From assembly GCA_907165065.1 (NCBI GenBank), contig OU015534.1, positions 8,873,686-8,937,685 of the forward strand: 64,000 nucleotides of DNA, given 5' to 3'. This document shows positions 25,691 through 36,436 of this stretch, piece by piece. Origin of the DNA: Caprimulgus europaeus. Taxonomy: Eukaryota; Chordata; Aves; Caprimulgiformes; Caprimulgidae. The notes below the pieces were generated by a model. The model saw nothing but the letters and a program-made list of their open reading frames with translations. It searched no databases and had not been told where the DNA came from. Every line of letters starts with the position of its first letter. Positions within the stretch are counted from its first letter, which is position 1. The position numbers and the translations under genes are program-made.

Positions 25691-27034
25691 TTAAACTGAA
25701 ATTAAACCAACTTCAGGAGCAGCAGAGTCTAACTCAGCTTTGTGACTCCATGGCCAAATGCTGCTCCTCGCAACAGGCTGGGACGCAGCTGGGAGCTCAG
25801 CCATCCAGATTTGCAGTGACCAGAGATGGCTGCTCAGTGGAGAGAGTCAGTCAGTCTCAGCCCTCTGCATCAGGGTTGGCAGCTGCAGCAAACATCCTTT
25901 CACACCAGCAAGTGAATGTTCCCTAGTGATTCAATGTGAACACCAGCATCAGAAGTGGATCTGAGAAGGAGGACCTCTCTCCAGGTCATGCAGAGGTTGG
26001 TGCTGCCATGTCACCTGAGCTGTGGATCAGCAAGAATTCTCCAGGACAATACTGGAGCTTGTGAATAGAGGCAAATAGGGTTCCTGGAATTATTTCTTGT
26101 TAGTAATATGGAGGTAGAGATAGGCCATACAAGCAGACAGTGAGACTGTGCCAACAGCAAAATAGGACGTGGCCTCAAAAATATGAAGGTTTAATAGGCA
26201 AAACAGTCATATAAAAGAATTGGGTTTACAAAAGCAAAACTGAAAAACAACAACAGAAAACCCCCACAAAGCTGGGGAAAAAAAACCAAACCAAACCAAA
26301 CAAACAGCCTCCTATACCTGTTAGCTTTATCCACGGGGATTGTTATTCAGTCCAGCCTCTCATTTTGTTGCATAGGCACCGTGCCAGAGTAAGGAGCAGT
26401 GCAGCAGACAGACCTCGCCACGATCAGGAGAGTTTGAAGGGGAAGTGATTTTTATAGCCATAAGTGACACTCTGGAAAATGGAGAGATGCAAAGTTGCTG
26501 CTTAGGTCTCTCATAAACTCCAGAGGTTGCTGGTTAAATTATGGTCACAAGCACGTTGTTATGAAAGCCCTTTTCACCAGGGAAAGAAGAGACTCTACAG
26601 CTGGCCCACTGGTTAATGCTGAATCTCCTCGCAAGCACTCGCTTTGAGATGCCCTTTTTATAAATCAAGGGCCACTCCTACACTCACTGTACAGCCATGT
26701 ACTTCCAGCCACTTCAGCAAAGTTGGCTGTTGTTTCAATGCCAAGAGTTGGTGGATCTGAAGTTTGGCAATGGCTTATTTCCCACCCCATCAGAGAAATG
26801 AGGGGAAGAGACAGGCAGGGGACAAGGGGAGAGCTGCAGACGTTTTCAGCATCTTTATCTGGACATAGACCCACTGCTGCCAACAGTTCTTCCCCGGGGG
26901 ACATGATGTAGGAAAACAAGCCAGCTTGGGTGAGTAGCTTTTTTAGCAAGGGCTTTGTGACAGCAGTCAAGGAAGTGTTATTTGTGGCAGTGACTATATA
27001 TAGCTATATTTGTGTGTGTAGATTAAATACATAC
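25691..27034. other. Unique non-coding DNA with A-rich run
   Basis: No gene recognised. An A-rich (CCAAA)n-like tract lies at 26278-26306, similar in unit to the one at 15.95 kb. Overlapping open frames of about 100 codons or less on both strands (for example 26665-26970, minus) carry no known domain. Confidence 0.5.
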
Positions 27035-27048
27035 ATATATATATATAT
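27035..27048. repeat. (AT)n microsatellite
   Basis: Seven AT units inside an AT-rich stretch beginning near 26995 that also holds a short TG run. Confidence 0.85.
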
Positions 27049-27167
27049 GCAGTGCCTTATCACTGCATTCCAGCTTGAATTTAAAACACAAAGGAAAAAT
27101 CAAAGGTTTATAAAAAGCTAAATTTATCTGGGAAAGGGAATTATACTAGCAAAGACGCAATTCATTA

Positions 27168-27183
27168 GGGGGGGTGGGTGGGG
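27168..27183 (+). other. Compact short-loop G-quadruplex motif
   Basis: Seven G bases, T, three G, T, four G. The first run can supply two G tracts, giving four tracts with all loops of one base. That is the pattern usually linked with the most stable parallel quadruplexes. It lies about 120 bases downstream of an AT microsatellite. Confidence 0.75.
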
Positions 27184-27979
27184 AGATTATAGTAATATTT
27201 TATTCCTCCTCTACAAAGACAAAAATAGCATTAGTTTCTCTTCCTGCTAGTAACAGCTCTAATTCTCTTCTTCCCATTCACTACCACCACCACTCTGGAG
27301 TGACCACCTACAGATGAGGTGTGTCCAGCTGATGTGAAGAGAGCTTTGGCCCAGCTCAGGTATGTCCCAGCTCTGGGGAAGAAACCCCCCTACAGCAGAT
27401 AGCCTGAGCTTAAGTGTGGCATTGACCCTTGAGTCTGACTCAGCAATGTAGGCAGGAATGAGGTCTTGGCATTGATGAGCTGATGCCCCTTCTTTCTCAT
27501 TTTACTCCATTTAACTCTGGTTGTCCTCTTATCCTTTAATGTCATTCAACCCCAAGCAAAGCATCCAAAGGCACCTTCATCGTTGATTCATCCCTTGAGC
27601 TGGACCCACTCTACCACCCCAGCCCAGCCTGGTTCATTCCAGGGAGGGCAGGTGCCCTGTCTCTGGTTTGGCCAGGCACAGTTCCCACTGCAAAACCAAT
27701 CCCCAGATTTTTTTTTGTGCTCTGACAGCCCTGGAAATGCGCCGCTCACAGCAGAGCTTTCTGTTGCCTGCAGCCTACACCACAGTGCCTTACTCTGAAT
27801 CAATACTTGCAGATACTGGAGATAACTCGAGGAAAGAAATGCATTAATGTAGCCAAAGAAACAAAGATAATGATAATTTTTCTTCCTTTTTTTCTTCTCT
27901 CCCTTCTCCCATAGAATCAAATTTTCTTTTTTCTCCCCTCATCCTCATCTCTATGATCTGCACTTAGCAGGGCTCCAGA

Positions 27980-28230
27980 CTCTTGAATTATTTCCCACTT
28001 TTCAATAAAGCCTTAAATCTTTTTTAAAAACTGCTTGTTTTAATTGAAAAATTTAAATCAATCAATTTGCCCCTTCTCTACCCTCTCACCTTCCTCCCCT
28101 CCCCCAAACAGGCCCATTTGCAGTAAATAATCTGCAGCCAGACTTTCTGCTCTAAAGAAATAAATAATTCTGAATTTGCTGAATCCTGCCTGATCTCCAA
28201 GCTTTAAATCACTGCACTTTGTACTGAGCT
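27980..28230. promoter_or_regulatory. Candidate conserved non-coding block with PBX-like site
   Basis: An AT-rich unique stretch containing ATCAATCAAT at 28057-28066, which resembles tandem PBX/TALE homeodomain cores. It also holds a TTTAATTGAA core at 28039-28048 and 'aaataaataattctg' near 28158. A pyrimidine-rich strip (about 28068-28108) splits it. No conservation test was possible. Confidence 0.2.
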
Positions 28231-31200
28231 CAGCCAAAATGTTGAACACATTGAAGCATGACTATTACTTGGAGACTGCAAGTGTTTTTAAAGGCATAGC
28301 CTCTGAGCTGTGGTCCTCTTTCCTCCCAGGACAGTCTGAGAGAGGAGCTAAGCCAATTCCTGAGGATAAGTTGTCTCTTCTCTGCATTTTTCCCACTACA
28401 AATGCAGGTGTTGCCTTGTCTTGAAGTGACTTATCAAAGACTGACTGAAGGCAGGAGAAATCCAGTGGGTCTTTGAGCAAGTCCTTAAGAAGAGGCATCT
28501 TGTCTGAAACCATATAATAGCCTCTGGACTGAGTCCTTTTTCAGATGAGTGATCTAAGGTAGGTTCTAAGCAGTCCTCTGCATCTGCTCAGACACTGGAG
28601 AGCAAGTGCCCATGCCCCCGGGTACAAACAGTTGCACTTGGACACAGAAGAGGTATCTCGGCCAGGGGAGGAAGGTCCCTCAGAAGCATCACAAGTCTTG
28701 CAATCACTGTCAGCATTCTGCAATCTTCTTTACCTTTCCTCTATTCAAAAACTTTAAAATCAGTTCTATGCAGGTTTATATCACAAGATAATGCAATCCT
28801 CACGTTTCTTAATTCCTCATATTTCTTATTTAAACATATTTCTTAATTTTTTTCTTTTTAAGATTGCTCTTGTCAAAGCTGTTGACTTTGTCCTATCTGA
28901 AAATGCAAGCTGCATCTGAAGAGGGAAATGAGCATGCAACAGGCTACTGATGCCTAGTTATGATTTATACAGCTCATGAGCTTCCAACAATTTAGAGGTG
29001 AAAAATGGTTTATCCACACTTTGGTGTGTTGACACGCTCTTTCTACCATTTATCTTGAAACCTATTTTGTTTGGCTGGTGGTGAATGTTATGCACAAAGC
29101 CATGAGTGGAATGTCTAATGGGAACTGGAAGATATGGAATACTGGGTGTCATCATGCTTCTGGACTGAGAGGTGAGGGACTAAGAGGATCCCCAAAAAGT
29201 TCAGCTCATGATTTTCCAGTGTATTTTGGGGGTTTTAGTTAGAATTGGAAAGTATTGTACTGTTGCTGCATTTCCAACCAAGCTGAAAACAAAAACTGTT
29301 AAGACTTAAGTGTTCATGTTGTTTTTCCCTTGTGCAGTTGAGAACATTCACCAGTGACAGGAAAAAGACTGTGAATGCTGGATTTTCACTTGGAAATTTC
29401 TTTCCCTCTCCTCATCTCTTTTTTGGTGTATCAGAGAAAATCAGCTCTGTAATTTCATTGACTGTGTAAAGAGCTGATATCAGCTAATCCACAAGGGCTC
29501 CTTCCCAGATTTGGCAAGTGACCAGAATTAAACTATAGCAAAGAAATATCAAGAAAAGAGTCATCCTAGTGTTTACCCGATACTCTAAATAAAGATCCAT
29601 CAGAAATTAATGTGAGACCAGTAAATACAGGGCTAAATTAATTTGGGGAAAATTTGATAGAAGCTGTTATTATCAGGTTTTAAGCATATAATTTTTAAAG
29701 TATGACAACACATAGAGCAATGCTGGTGCAATATTTTAATGAATTAAAATATACTGGTGCTGAAATTCACCCTTTCTGGGTTTTTCTTTTTTAGCTGTGA
29801 GCTTGGCTCTGCCCTTTGTCCCTTAGATAACCTCATCAGGAGTCAGCAATGCCAAGGTATTAAATAAACTATTTTCTTTATTCATTTTATAGTTTAGGCC
29901 AGATTACCATTTACAGGAGCACCTATTTCCATTTCCCACTGGTGTAGAGGGACCATAAAATGGATGAAATGCAACTTACACGGAGCAATGTGAAGATCGC
30001 ATTAGGATAACGGAGCAGCAGTCAGAGGTGTCCCAACAAAATCACGTATATAGGGACGGTAAGTAGCAGGTGGATTCAGAGGTAAAAATGGGTAGTGGCC
30101 CTGTTGAGTTTCCAGTGTTACTTTTGTGGTGTCTCTGTCTCTGTGCTTGCTCTGGACAGCCAGATTTTCCTTTCCCTGACTATGTGTCTCAAATCCTGTG
30201 TTGAATGAAGTGTTGCCTTTTCATGGCCACATGTGGTAGCAGCTCTGCAGCTCAGTATTGCATGGAGGTTTTCATCAGTAGCGAAATGTGTTCAGTTGGG
30301 TGGCTTCTTCGATGGTGCCAGTGTGTTGCACAGAATTGGGGTACACAGGTGCTCCATCACACTCTGCTTTGCTCCCCTCCAGTCTCTGCCACCCTTTGAT
30401 GGCAGCACTCTGCCAGGGTCACTCAGGAGTGCTTGGCTCTACCCTGGCACTGGCTTCTGTGCAGCACCTCCACCTTTCTGCCTTTTTCTCTCTCTGCCTT
30501 GAGATCCCTCTGTTCCCCATGTCCAGGTGTTAACTGGGATCTGCCTGTTTCGGCTTAGTTCATGAGAAGGGCAGAAGCGATCGCTGATACTGAAATGAGT
30601 TCATGGGAAATACAGTGTGGTCCTTGCAGCACAGTCCCTCTGGCAGAGATAAAACAGTGCTCTCCAAGATACCTGTTCTCCAACCTCCTCTGTCAGAGGG
30701 AAAACGACAGGCCTCTGATTACTCAAGGAGAAGAGCGCACAACTTCCATCTTTGTCATTTTTTCCACCACAATCAAGGATTTCAGGAAGAGGGCCTGAAA
30801 CAGTCAGTCAGGGACCTTTCTGCCTGGTTCCTTCCCTGATAACACACAGGAAGAATAAAAATGAAGACTCATCATTGCTGTTACATGTGATTTCCAAAAG
30901 CATCTGTCCCACAGGGGATTAGGAACAGAGGCTGTTGGGCATGGCAACACTCCCTTTTGGGAAAGTCCCTTTGCTATTTCCAGGCTGGCTGTGTTCAGGA
31001 CATTGATGGATTTTAAGGCTGGACAGATTAGTTGCATTTCTTTAGCTGACCTGCCGAGTACCATGAGAAGGTGTCACCAGTAATTCCCACATCGAGCCTG
31101 GTTCTTACACTGGAGCTACAAAAAGCCCCGTTCTCGTTGGAAGTGGCAGATTCTCCCCAGAAAGCATGTCCACGCTCACCTCGCAGCTCTGCAAAACCAA

Positions 31201-31463
31201 CAGCCTGAAACTCCAGTGCTTGCCTGGCCAGGTCCTGCTCACTCGGAAGTCAGTAGGGAGGACAGGGTAAGTCCCATCCCTTCCCCACACTCCCTTTTAG
31301 AAGCTTCCTCCTTTGATAATGATATTGAAAGATATAATCGGATATACTAGACACTGTGAACCTTGTTTCCGTGGAGTGACAGTCTCGGGGAAGGATGTGT
31401 CATCAGCACCTAGACCTGCACAGTGTTAAGCGCTGGTGAAAAGCCATAGAATAGCCCCTTCTT
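28231..31463. other. Unique non-coding DNA, no gene seen
   Basis: No gene or firm repeat. Open frames near 30205-30533 overlap in three plus-strand frames in a C- and T-rich stretch, the typical signature of low stop-codon composition rather than coding. No RNA gene recognised. Confidence 0.5.
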
Positions 31464-31489
31464 CCCCACTCCCACCCCCTGCTCCCCCC
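31464..31489 (-). other. G-quadruplex motif on minus strand
   Basis: The plus strand has four C runs: 31464-31467, 31471-31473, 31475-31479 and 31484-31489. The loops are 3, 1 and 4 bases, so the minus strand fits the canonical G-quadruplex pattern. It lies about 70 bases upstream of the candidate conserved block at 31.56 kb. Confidence 0.7.
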
Positions 31490-31559
31490 TGCCAAGTCTC
31501 TATACTGCCCCAATTACACTTTGCTTGAAGCTGGTCCCCCAAGTAGATTTGATATGGGC

Positions 31560-31880
31560 AACATCCATCTCTTATTTATTAGAGAATAGTGTCAGCCCTG
31601 TGAAATGAAACAAATAAGTAACTGGTGAAAACAGCTCTGCTGAAATAGAGGACTAGTCCTGATCAGGCCGGGCATGATATAACACAATGGTTCAAAGCCG
31701 TGTAATGCCATTTTCCATTAGAGCTCTTGTTCGAGTCAGGAAGGGGTTTGATCCATTGATGGAAGCTGTTATAAACAGATGAGAAAACCTCATCCATATT
31801 TCTCTTGAGATTGTACAAAGCTGACAGTATGCTAGCTGACCACAGTCATCTGGGACTCTCCCACACAAAATAACCCTCTT
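31560..31880. promoter_or_regulatory. Candidate conserved non-coding block with overlapping palindromes
   Basis: A repeat-free stretch with balanced composition and high word complexity. It contains AGGACTAGTCCT (31649-31660), a perfect 12-base palindrome, overlapping CCTGATCAGG (31658-31667), a perfect 10-base palindrome. Together with the SINE-bearing region that follows, it looks like non-coding sequence under constraint. That is inference from appearance, since no alignment was possible. Confidence 0.25.
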
Positions 31881-32008
31881 TTCATAAATAACAGGATTGC
31901 TGTTGTGGTGGACTGAGATTTGCTGTAGAATTCAGTTTTGTCAAACAAAGAGCTGCTTCTGGTTTTTAATTTGTGCTATTAAAAAGATTCATCTTTCTCT
32001 GTGTCTCA

Positions 32009-32062
32009 TTTTACTTTCCCTTCTTTCTTCCCTTTTTTTTTTTTCTTTCACTCTGTCTTTAG
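32009..32062 (+). other. Strong 3' splice-site-like tract
   Basis: An almost uninterrupted pyrimidine tract (ending 'ctttcactctgtctttag') leads to an AG at 32061-32062, followed by G. The T-run core is at 32033-32044. It is the best acceptor-like sequence I noticed, but no open frame continues from it. If used, it would more likely belong to a non-coding transcript. Confidence 0.25.
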
Positions 32063-32099
32063 GATAACTTCAAGCTGATTGTCTGACACAAAGGCTTGC

Positions 32100-32340
32100 G
32101 TGGGTCTGGTCAGTTGTGCCTCTGGATTGAATGGTCATGATTTCAAACCCTGCTTAGGACTAAACTTGGATGAATTCATAAGCTAATAACCCAGTGCAGT
32201 GTTTCAAATTGATGGAGGTACTGTCCTCTAGATGAGACATAAAAACAGAGATCCAATCTGCTTGGCAGAGACCCCACAGGACTTATCAAAGATGAGTGGG
32301 GGCTGCAAACTGTTTTGCCCTTGTCAAATCCTTACCACCA
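32100..32340 (+). mobile_element. Ancient tRNA-derived SINE, Deu/AmnSINE-like central domain
   Basis: The head resembles a tRNA promoter. An A-box-like 'tggtcagttgtg' lies near 32107, and a B-box-like 'gatttcaaaccct' near 32139-32151. The body then follows, in order, the central domain known from shark and other vertebrate SINEs. 'cccagtgcagt' is near 32190, and 'ggaggtactgtcctctagat' leads into 'gatgagacataaaaacagag' near 32231. A block matching 'aaagatcccatggcac' is decayed to 'agaccccacaggac' (about 32268-32282). A poorly matching tail may reach 32460. The family (AmnSINE, Deu or V-domain type) is not assigned with certainty. It is inactive, and the retained order over some 240 bases is notable for its age. 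Confidence 0.65.
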
Positions 32341-32469
32341 TCACAGCTTCTCTTCCTGTTCCAAAGCAATGGCACTGAACCTTATGAAAATGAGATGGCA
32401 AACTTGAAGGAGCCATCCTTTTTCTAATTATTTAAAGCAGTTTGCAGTGTCTGGCAAGAGGGGGAAAGA

Positions 32470-32660
32470 GAGATAATCCACTCACTTGAAAGTGGAATGA
32501 CCCTGAATTTCAAAAAGCAAAACAAAAGCGAGCGAATGGTGCCACCATGCTCTGCAGCAGTGACATTATTAAATGATCAGTGAGCTATTAAAGCAGCAAC
32601 ATTTAGTACCTCCCCAAATGACTTGTACTGCTAACTGGTTTCCAAATTGAGATTTTTATT
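32470..32660. promoter_or_regulatory. Candidate conserved non-coding block downstream of the SINE
   Basis: Unique sequence with 'gacattattaaatgatcagt' near 32562 and 'gagctattaaagcagcaac' near 32582, followed by an AT-balanced stretch free of repeats. Its appearance and its place next to the old SINE suggest constraint. There is no direct evidence. Confidence 0.2.
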
Positions 32661-33939
32661 GCCTCCGTGCACAGACAGAACAAGGCTGTGTGTGTGCTTC
32701 TAGAGGCTTCAGCTTAGGCAGATTGTTCACAATAGGGTCAATGAATCTTCTCAGTTGAAAACTAGTCATGGCTTATGAGATTCCTCACTCCTCTGTCCTC
32801 TTTTCACAGCAGGGCTAGAAGCTTTGGAGTGTGGGGTGTGGGTAGGGATCATAAATATGGGGGATTTTTCAGAGAGCCCTGCACAATTCTTGGACTTCCT
32901 GACATCTGTGAAATTTGGCAGACTTGTGTATAAACAGGCTGCTCTGAAATCTCCCAAAAACTGCTGATAGCATTCAAAGAGTGAATGCTGTGAGACTGAA
33001 GATTCCAGGAGGGCTTTGGGTACACTGGCTTCTACTTCCAAGTAGAAATATGAAGGAACAACGAGTCTATGGAGGAAGGGAAAGGAAAGAGAATGGCAGA
33101 ACACTAGTGAAGGTGAAGATTCACACAGATGTTTCCACTGTGATTCTCCCAAATGGAATTCTACTCTCTTATATGAGGTGAGCTCCCAGGATGGGAATAG
33201 TCAGGAAATGGCTTTCAGTCAAGTGTGGTCCAAGCTAGGTAGAGCATTCCTGTGGGCAAAAGCACAGCATGTGTGATTGAAGAAAGGAAGCTGGTTACAA
33301 AACAAACAAACCAACCGCTCAGCAAAAGTGGCTTCTGGTTCTAATTGCACTTATATATGTAATCATGATATATTGTAGGCCAAGGTGGGGTCTGGACCTT
33401 CTATGCACCTGAAATAAATGCAAATGTTACTGCTTTGATTTGTTTTTCTCCATCAGTTCTGCACACACATGATGCCTGCACTTGCTGAGTGAGTCAGGCC
33501 ATTTCTCTCCCAGGTTAGGCAGTCACAGGGTGAGACTGATAGCACTTTTTCTGGTTTTATGTATCAGGTGCCTGATTTCCATGACAGAAATCGCTCATCC
33601 TTTGCAGAGGCAGCAGGCAGAGCAGTGGGGGTAGGACAGCCTGAGAGACTATATTAGAACATGCACATTTTTTATCCCATGCTGGTTCGAGTCTCTCTCC
33701 ATCAGTGCTGACTGCAAGTTGTTCCCATTTTGTGACTTTTCGGTGGCTGCATGTGGCACAGGTTTGCATTTCCAGTTTCTTCACAGTGTCCATCTACCTG
33801 TGTGTCCATGCTCTGCAAAATGCCTTTGCCTTTCCTGGTAATCTTAGCAAACAAGAGGTCCGTGTGGGTTGCATGTTAAGATTTTCTACATGCTAAGATC
33901 TATAGAAAGTTGGGGTGAAATACCCTTAGAAGTTCTTCT
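32661..33939. other. Unique non-coding DNA, no gene seen
   Basis: No gene or repeat family recognised. The best open frame (32766-33152, minus, 128 codons) is unrecognised. A short CAAA-type run lies near 33299-33314. Confidence 0.5.
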
Positions 33940-34125
33940 ATACTTCCTTTTCAGAACTTCATGCAGGATCAGTTAGACCTACACCATTCTTGTCTGCTGT
34001 GGGTTTAACCTGTCCTTGAAGACCTCTAGTCTGGAGATTTCCAGATCTGGTAAGGCCCGTTATTCCAGTGGTTAACCATCCTTACCTTTAAAAAGCTGTT
34101 CCTAAGACCAAAGTTTGTCAGTAGA
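33940..34125 (-). mobile_element. Old CR1 LINE 3' fragment
   Basis: The plus strand reads as CR1 reverse complement. 'gttagacctacaccattctt' is followed by 'taacctgtccttgaagacct', then 'ctctagtctggagatttcca'. 'ttccagtggttaaccatcc' and 'aaaaagctgttcctaa' follow. This corresponds in order to recalled CR1 3' segments such as 'ctaacctgttcttgaaaacc' and 'gttccagtgcttaaccaccc'. No coding capacity remains. The following bases, to about 34530, could hold further eroded repeat but I cannot assign them. Confidence 0.75.
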
Positions 34126-36080
34126 ACTGGATTCTTCCAGTTCAGGGTTAAGGCAGAATTGTAAGGCATCACGTAGGAGCTTGTGTAGCCACTTCCTTGG
34201 CTGCACCCATTCTCATCTAAGGGCTTCCTCTCCCAGGACAACAGGTCAGGTGTTTCTCACTGTGCAAACACAAGCAATGTATAGAGACAAAGAAAAGGGC
34301 AGCCAGGGCCATTCTGGCAGATGAGTCTTCTAAGGTTGGCCCAGACAAAATGTCCTAGAGATTTTACTGAGTCCAATTACCACTTTATGTCTTTAAAGTG
34401 CCAAGTAAATGAAAGAAACTACAAGATCAAGCCATGTTAGTCTTCTCAATCCCTTAAATGTTTGACAGCCCTCTCCCCTTCTTTCTCTCTTTCTCAGACT
34501 ACTTTGAACTCTTAACCTTTGCTGCTGCTTTTGAGTTCACATCTGCAGAAACCAAACTACCCTTAGCCATCCCCAAATTCCAGTAACAATCACAAAACAC
34601 TTTTAAAGCAACACTGCCCTCCATGGATTTGACAAACTTTGAGCTGTCCCCAACTTTGTGAACTTTCATGCACGTACGGTTCGTCTCGTCAGTCAGGGCT
34701 GGCAGGCAGCAGGGAAGCGTCCTGGGTACCGCAGCAGCCATGAAACAGCCGGTGCTGTTTCACACAGCCAACTATCCCTGTCCATGCAGACAACAGCCGT
34801 GAACACCAGCTGTTCAGGCTGTGCTGTACTCTTGAGCAGAAGAATATAGACACACACAGCACATATGGTATTAGAATGGCAATCAGTGTATCAGGATAGA
34901 GCTTTTAACCATCCCCAGACACAGCAGTGGGAACTGTGAGATCAAATCACTGGACAGAAAAAGCAGTGTCAGGAGTCATCCTCAGCCTAGATCAGGGCTT
35001 GACTGCAGTGCTAGCAGAGCTGGTGGCTGGCTTTTTGCAGAACTAGCACTAGAAACTGACCCATATCAGTTCAACCTCCCCTTTAAAAAAATAAATAAAT
35101 GATTAACAGGGATCTCACAGTGATGCCTGAGCCTGATGTCTCATACTCACTTGTTTTGATGTGTCTAATGTAAGTGGGCGGGTAATAAAAGCTTCATTTA
35201 GAAGCTAGCATCTTCACAGGCACTGCTGGAAGCCCCTGGGACACTGCACTTTGGAATTTTCCTCTAATGGAAACTTCAGATAACTATTGATAAAGCAGAA
35301 CATGCACACAAAACAACCCAGCAACCCTTTATTTTCCTGGACTGCTGGGTGTCGGATGCAGAGGTGGATTTAGATTCCCTAGGTTATCTACCTACCTCAT
35401 CTACTGCATCAGCACTCCTGAAACGGCCATTATGATGACCATTTGGGATAGTGCCCTGGAGAAGTATGTGGTTATTTTAGCGTGGGTGGGCATCAGTTCA
35501 AAATAGGCAAATAAATGAGTCAGCCCCCATAATACAGCTGTGGATAATGGCATCAGCTGCATTTCTCCCAGTTGGACATCACCCTGCAGATGATAAGCAG
35601 GCAGACCTAGTGCTGACATTTCACACAAACAGGACATGTCACCCCACGGACATGTTGTCTAGGATATTGTTTTTTGTTTTTCAATGCATTTGCAGGTTGT
35701 TCAGCTTTTTTTTTTAGGCGATTGTGTCTTCAGAAAGGTCTGGTTCCTGTGCCTGTGAGGTCTCTGTGGCAGCTCTGATGTGCAGCACCTGCCTGGTGTT
35801 GGTCTCAGGGTTAGCTGAAGAAGAAATTGTGACTCGTGAGGAGAGAAGAGCTCCCAGAGTTTCTGCTGATCTCCTTAAGGTAATCTGCTGTCCTTCCAGT
35901 TCAGTGCTAAAGTCACCATTTCAGGTCCTGAATACAACACAATTAAAGAACAGTATATTCTACCAGGACAATGTAGGGGTCAGTGCTGAAGGTTTGGAGG
36001 GCTATAGCTTTAATCCCAACCTTGAGTTTGTACACTGCTCCATGGCTTGTTCATACCATGACATTGTAGACCTCATTTCC
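34126..36080. other. Unique non-coding DNA, no gene seen
   Basis: No gene recognised. The plus-strand frame at 35724-36128 (134 codons) starts after a T-rich run and shows no known domain. Confidence 0.5.
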
Positions 36081-36113
36081 TGGATACAAGCACAGAAATT
36101 CTGCTTGTATCCA
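36081..36113. repeat. Perfect 12-bp inverted repeat (hairpin)
   Basis: TGGATACAAGCA at 36081-36092 is exactly reverse-complementary to TGCTTGTATCCA at 36102-36113, with a 9-base loop. Outside the perfect stem, 'cct' at 36071-36073 and 'agg' near 36123 could add weak pairing. No flanking transposon ends are seen. Confidence 0.9.
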
Positions 36114-36412
36114 AGCATTTTTAGGTAATTATTTTCCCTGAACATGGAAATTGGAAGGTCCCTTTGGTCTAGTGTATTACTTCATGATCATCACAGGGAT
36201 CTGCAACCAGGTGTGGGGGGGAAAGGGAAATTGTTTCCTCCTGTCTGTGGTTTTATGCAGCACTTGCCTGTGGAAACAAGAAGCAAACAAGATGACCCCC
36301 ACTTTATCTGCTTGCGTAAGTCATTTTGCCTGAAGCCTGAGCACCGTGGGATGATAATGTAAAACTTGCTCATGCATCACATAGCAGTAATTTACCTTTA
36401 GACTCTGCTTTT

Positions 36413-36436
36413 TTATTATTATTATTATTAATTATT
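36413..36436. repeat. (ATT)n microsatellite
   Basis: About six ATT units, followed by 'aattattt'. Confidence 0.85.
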
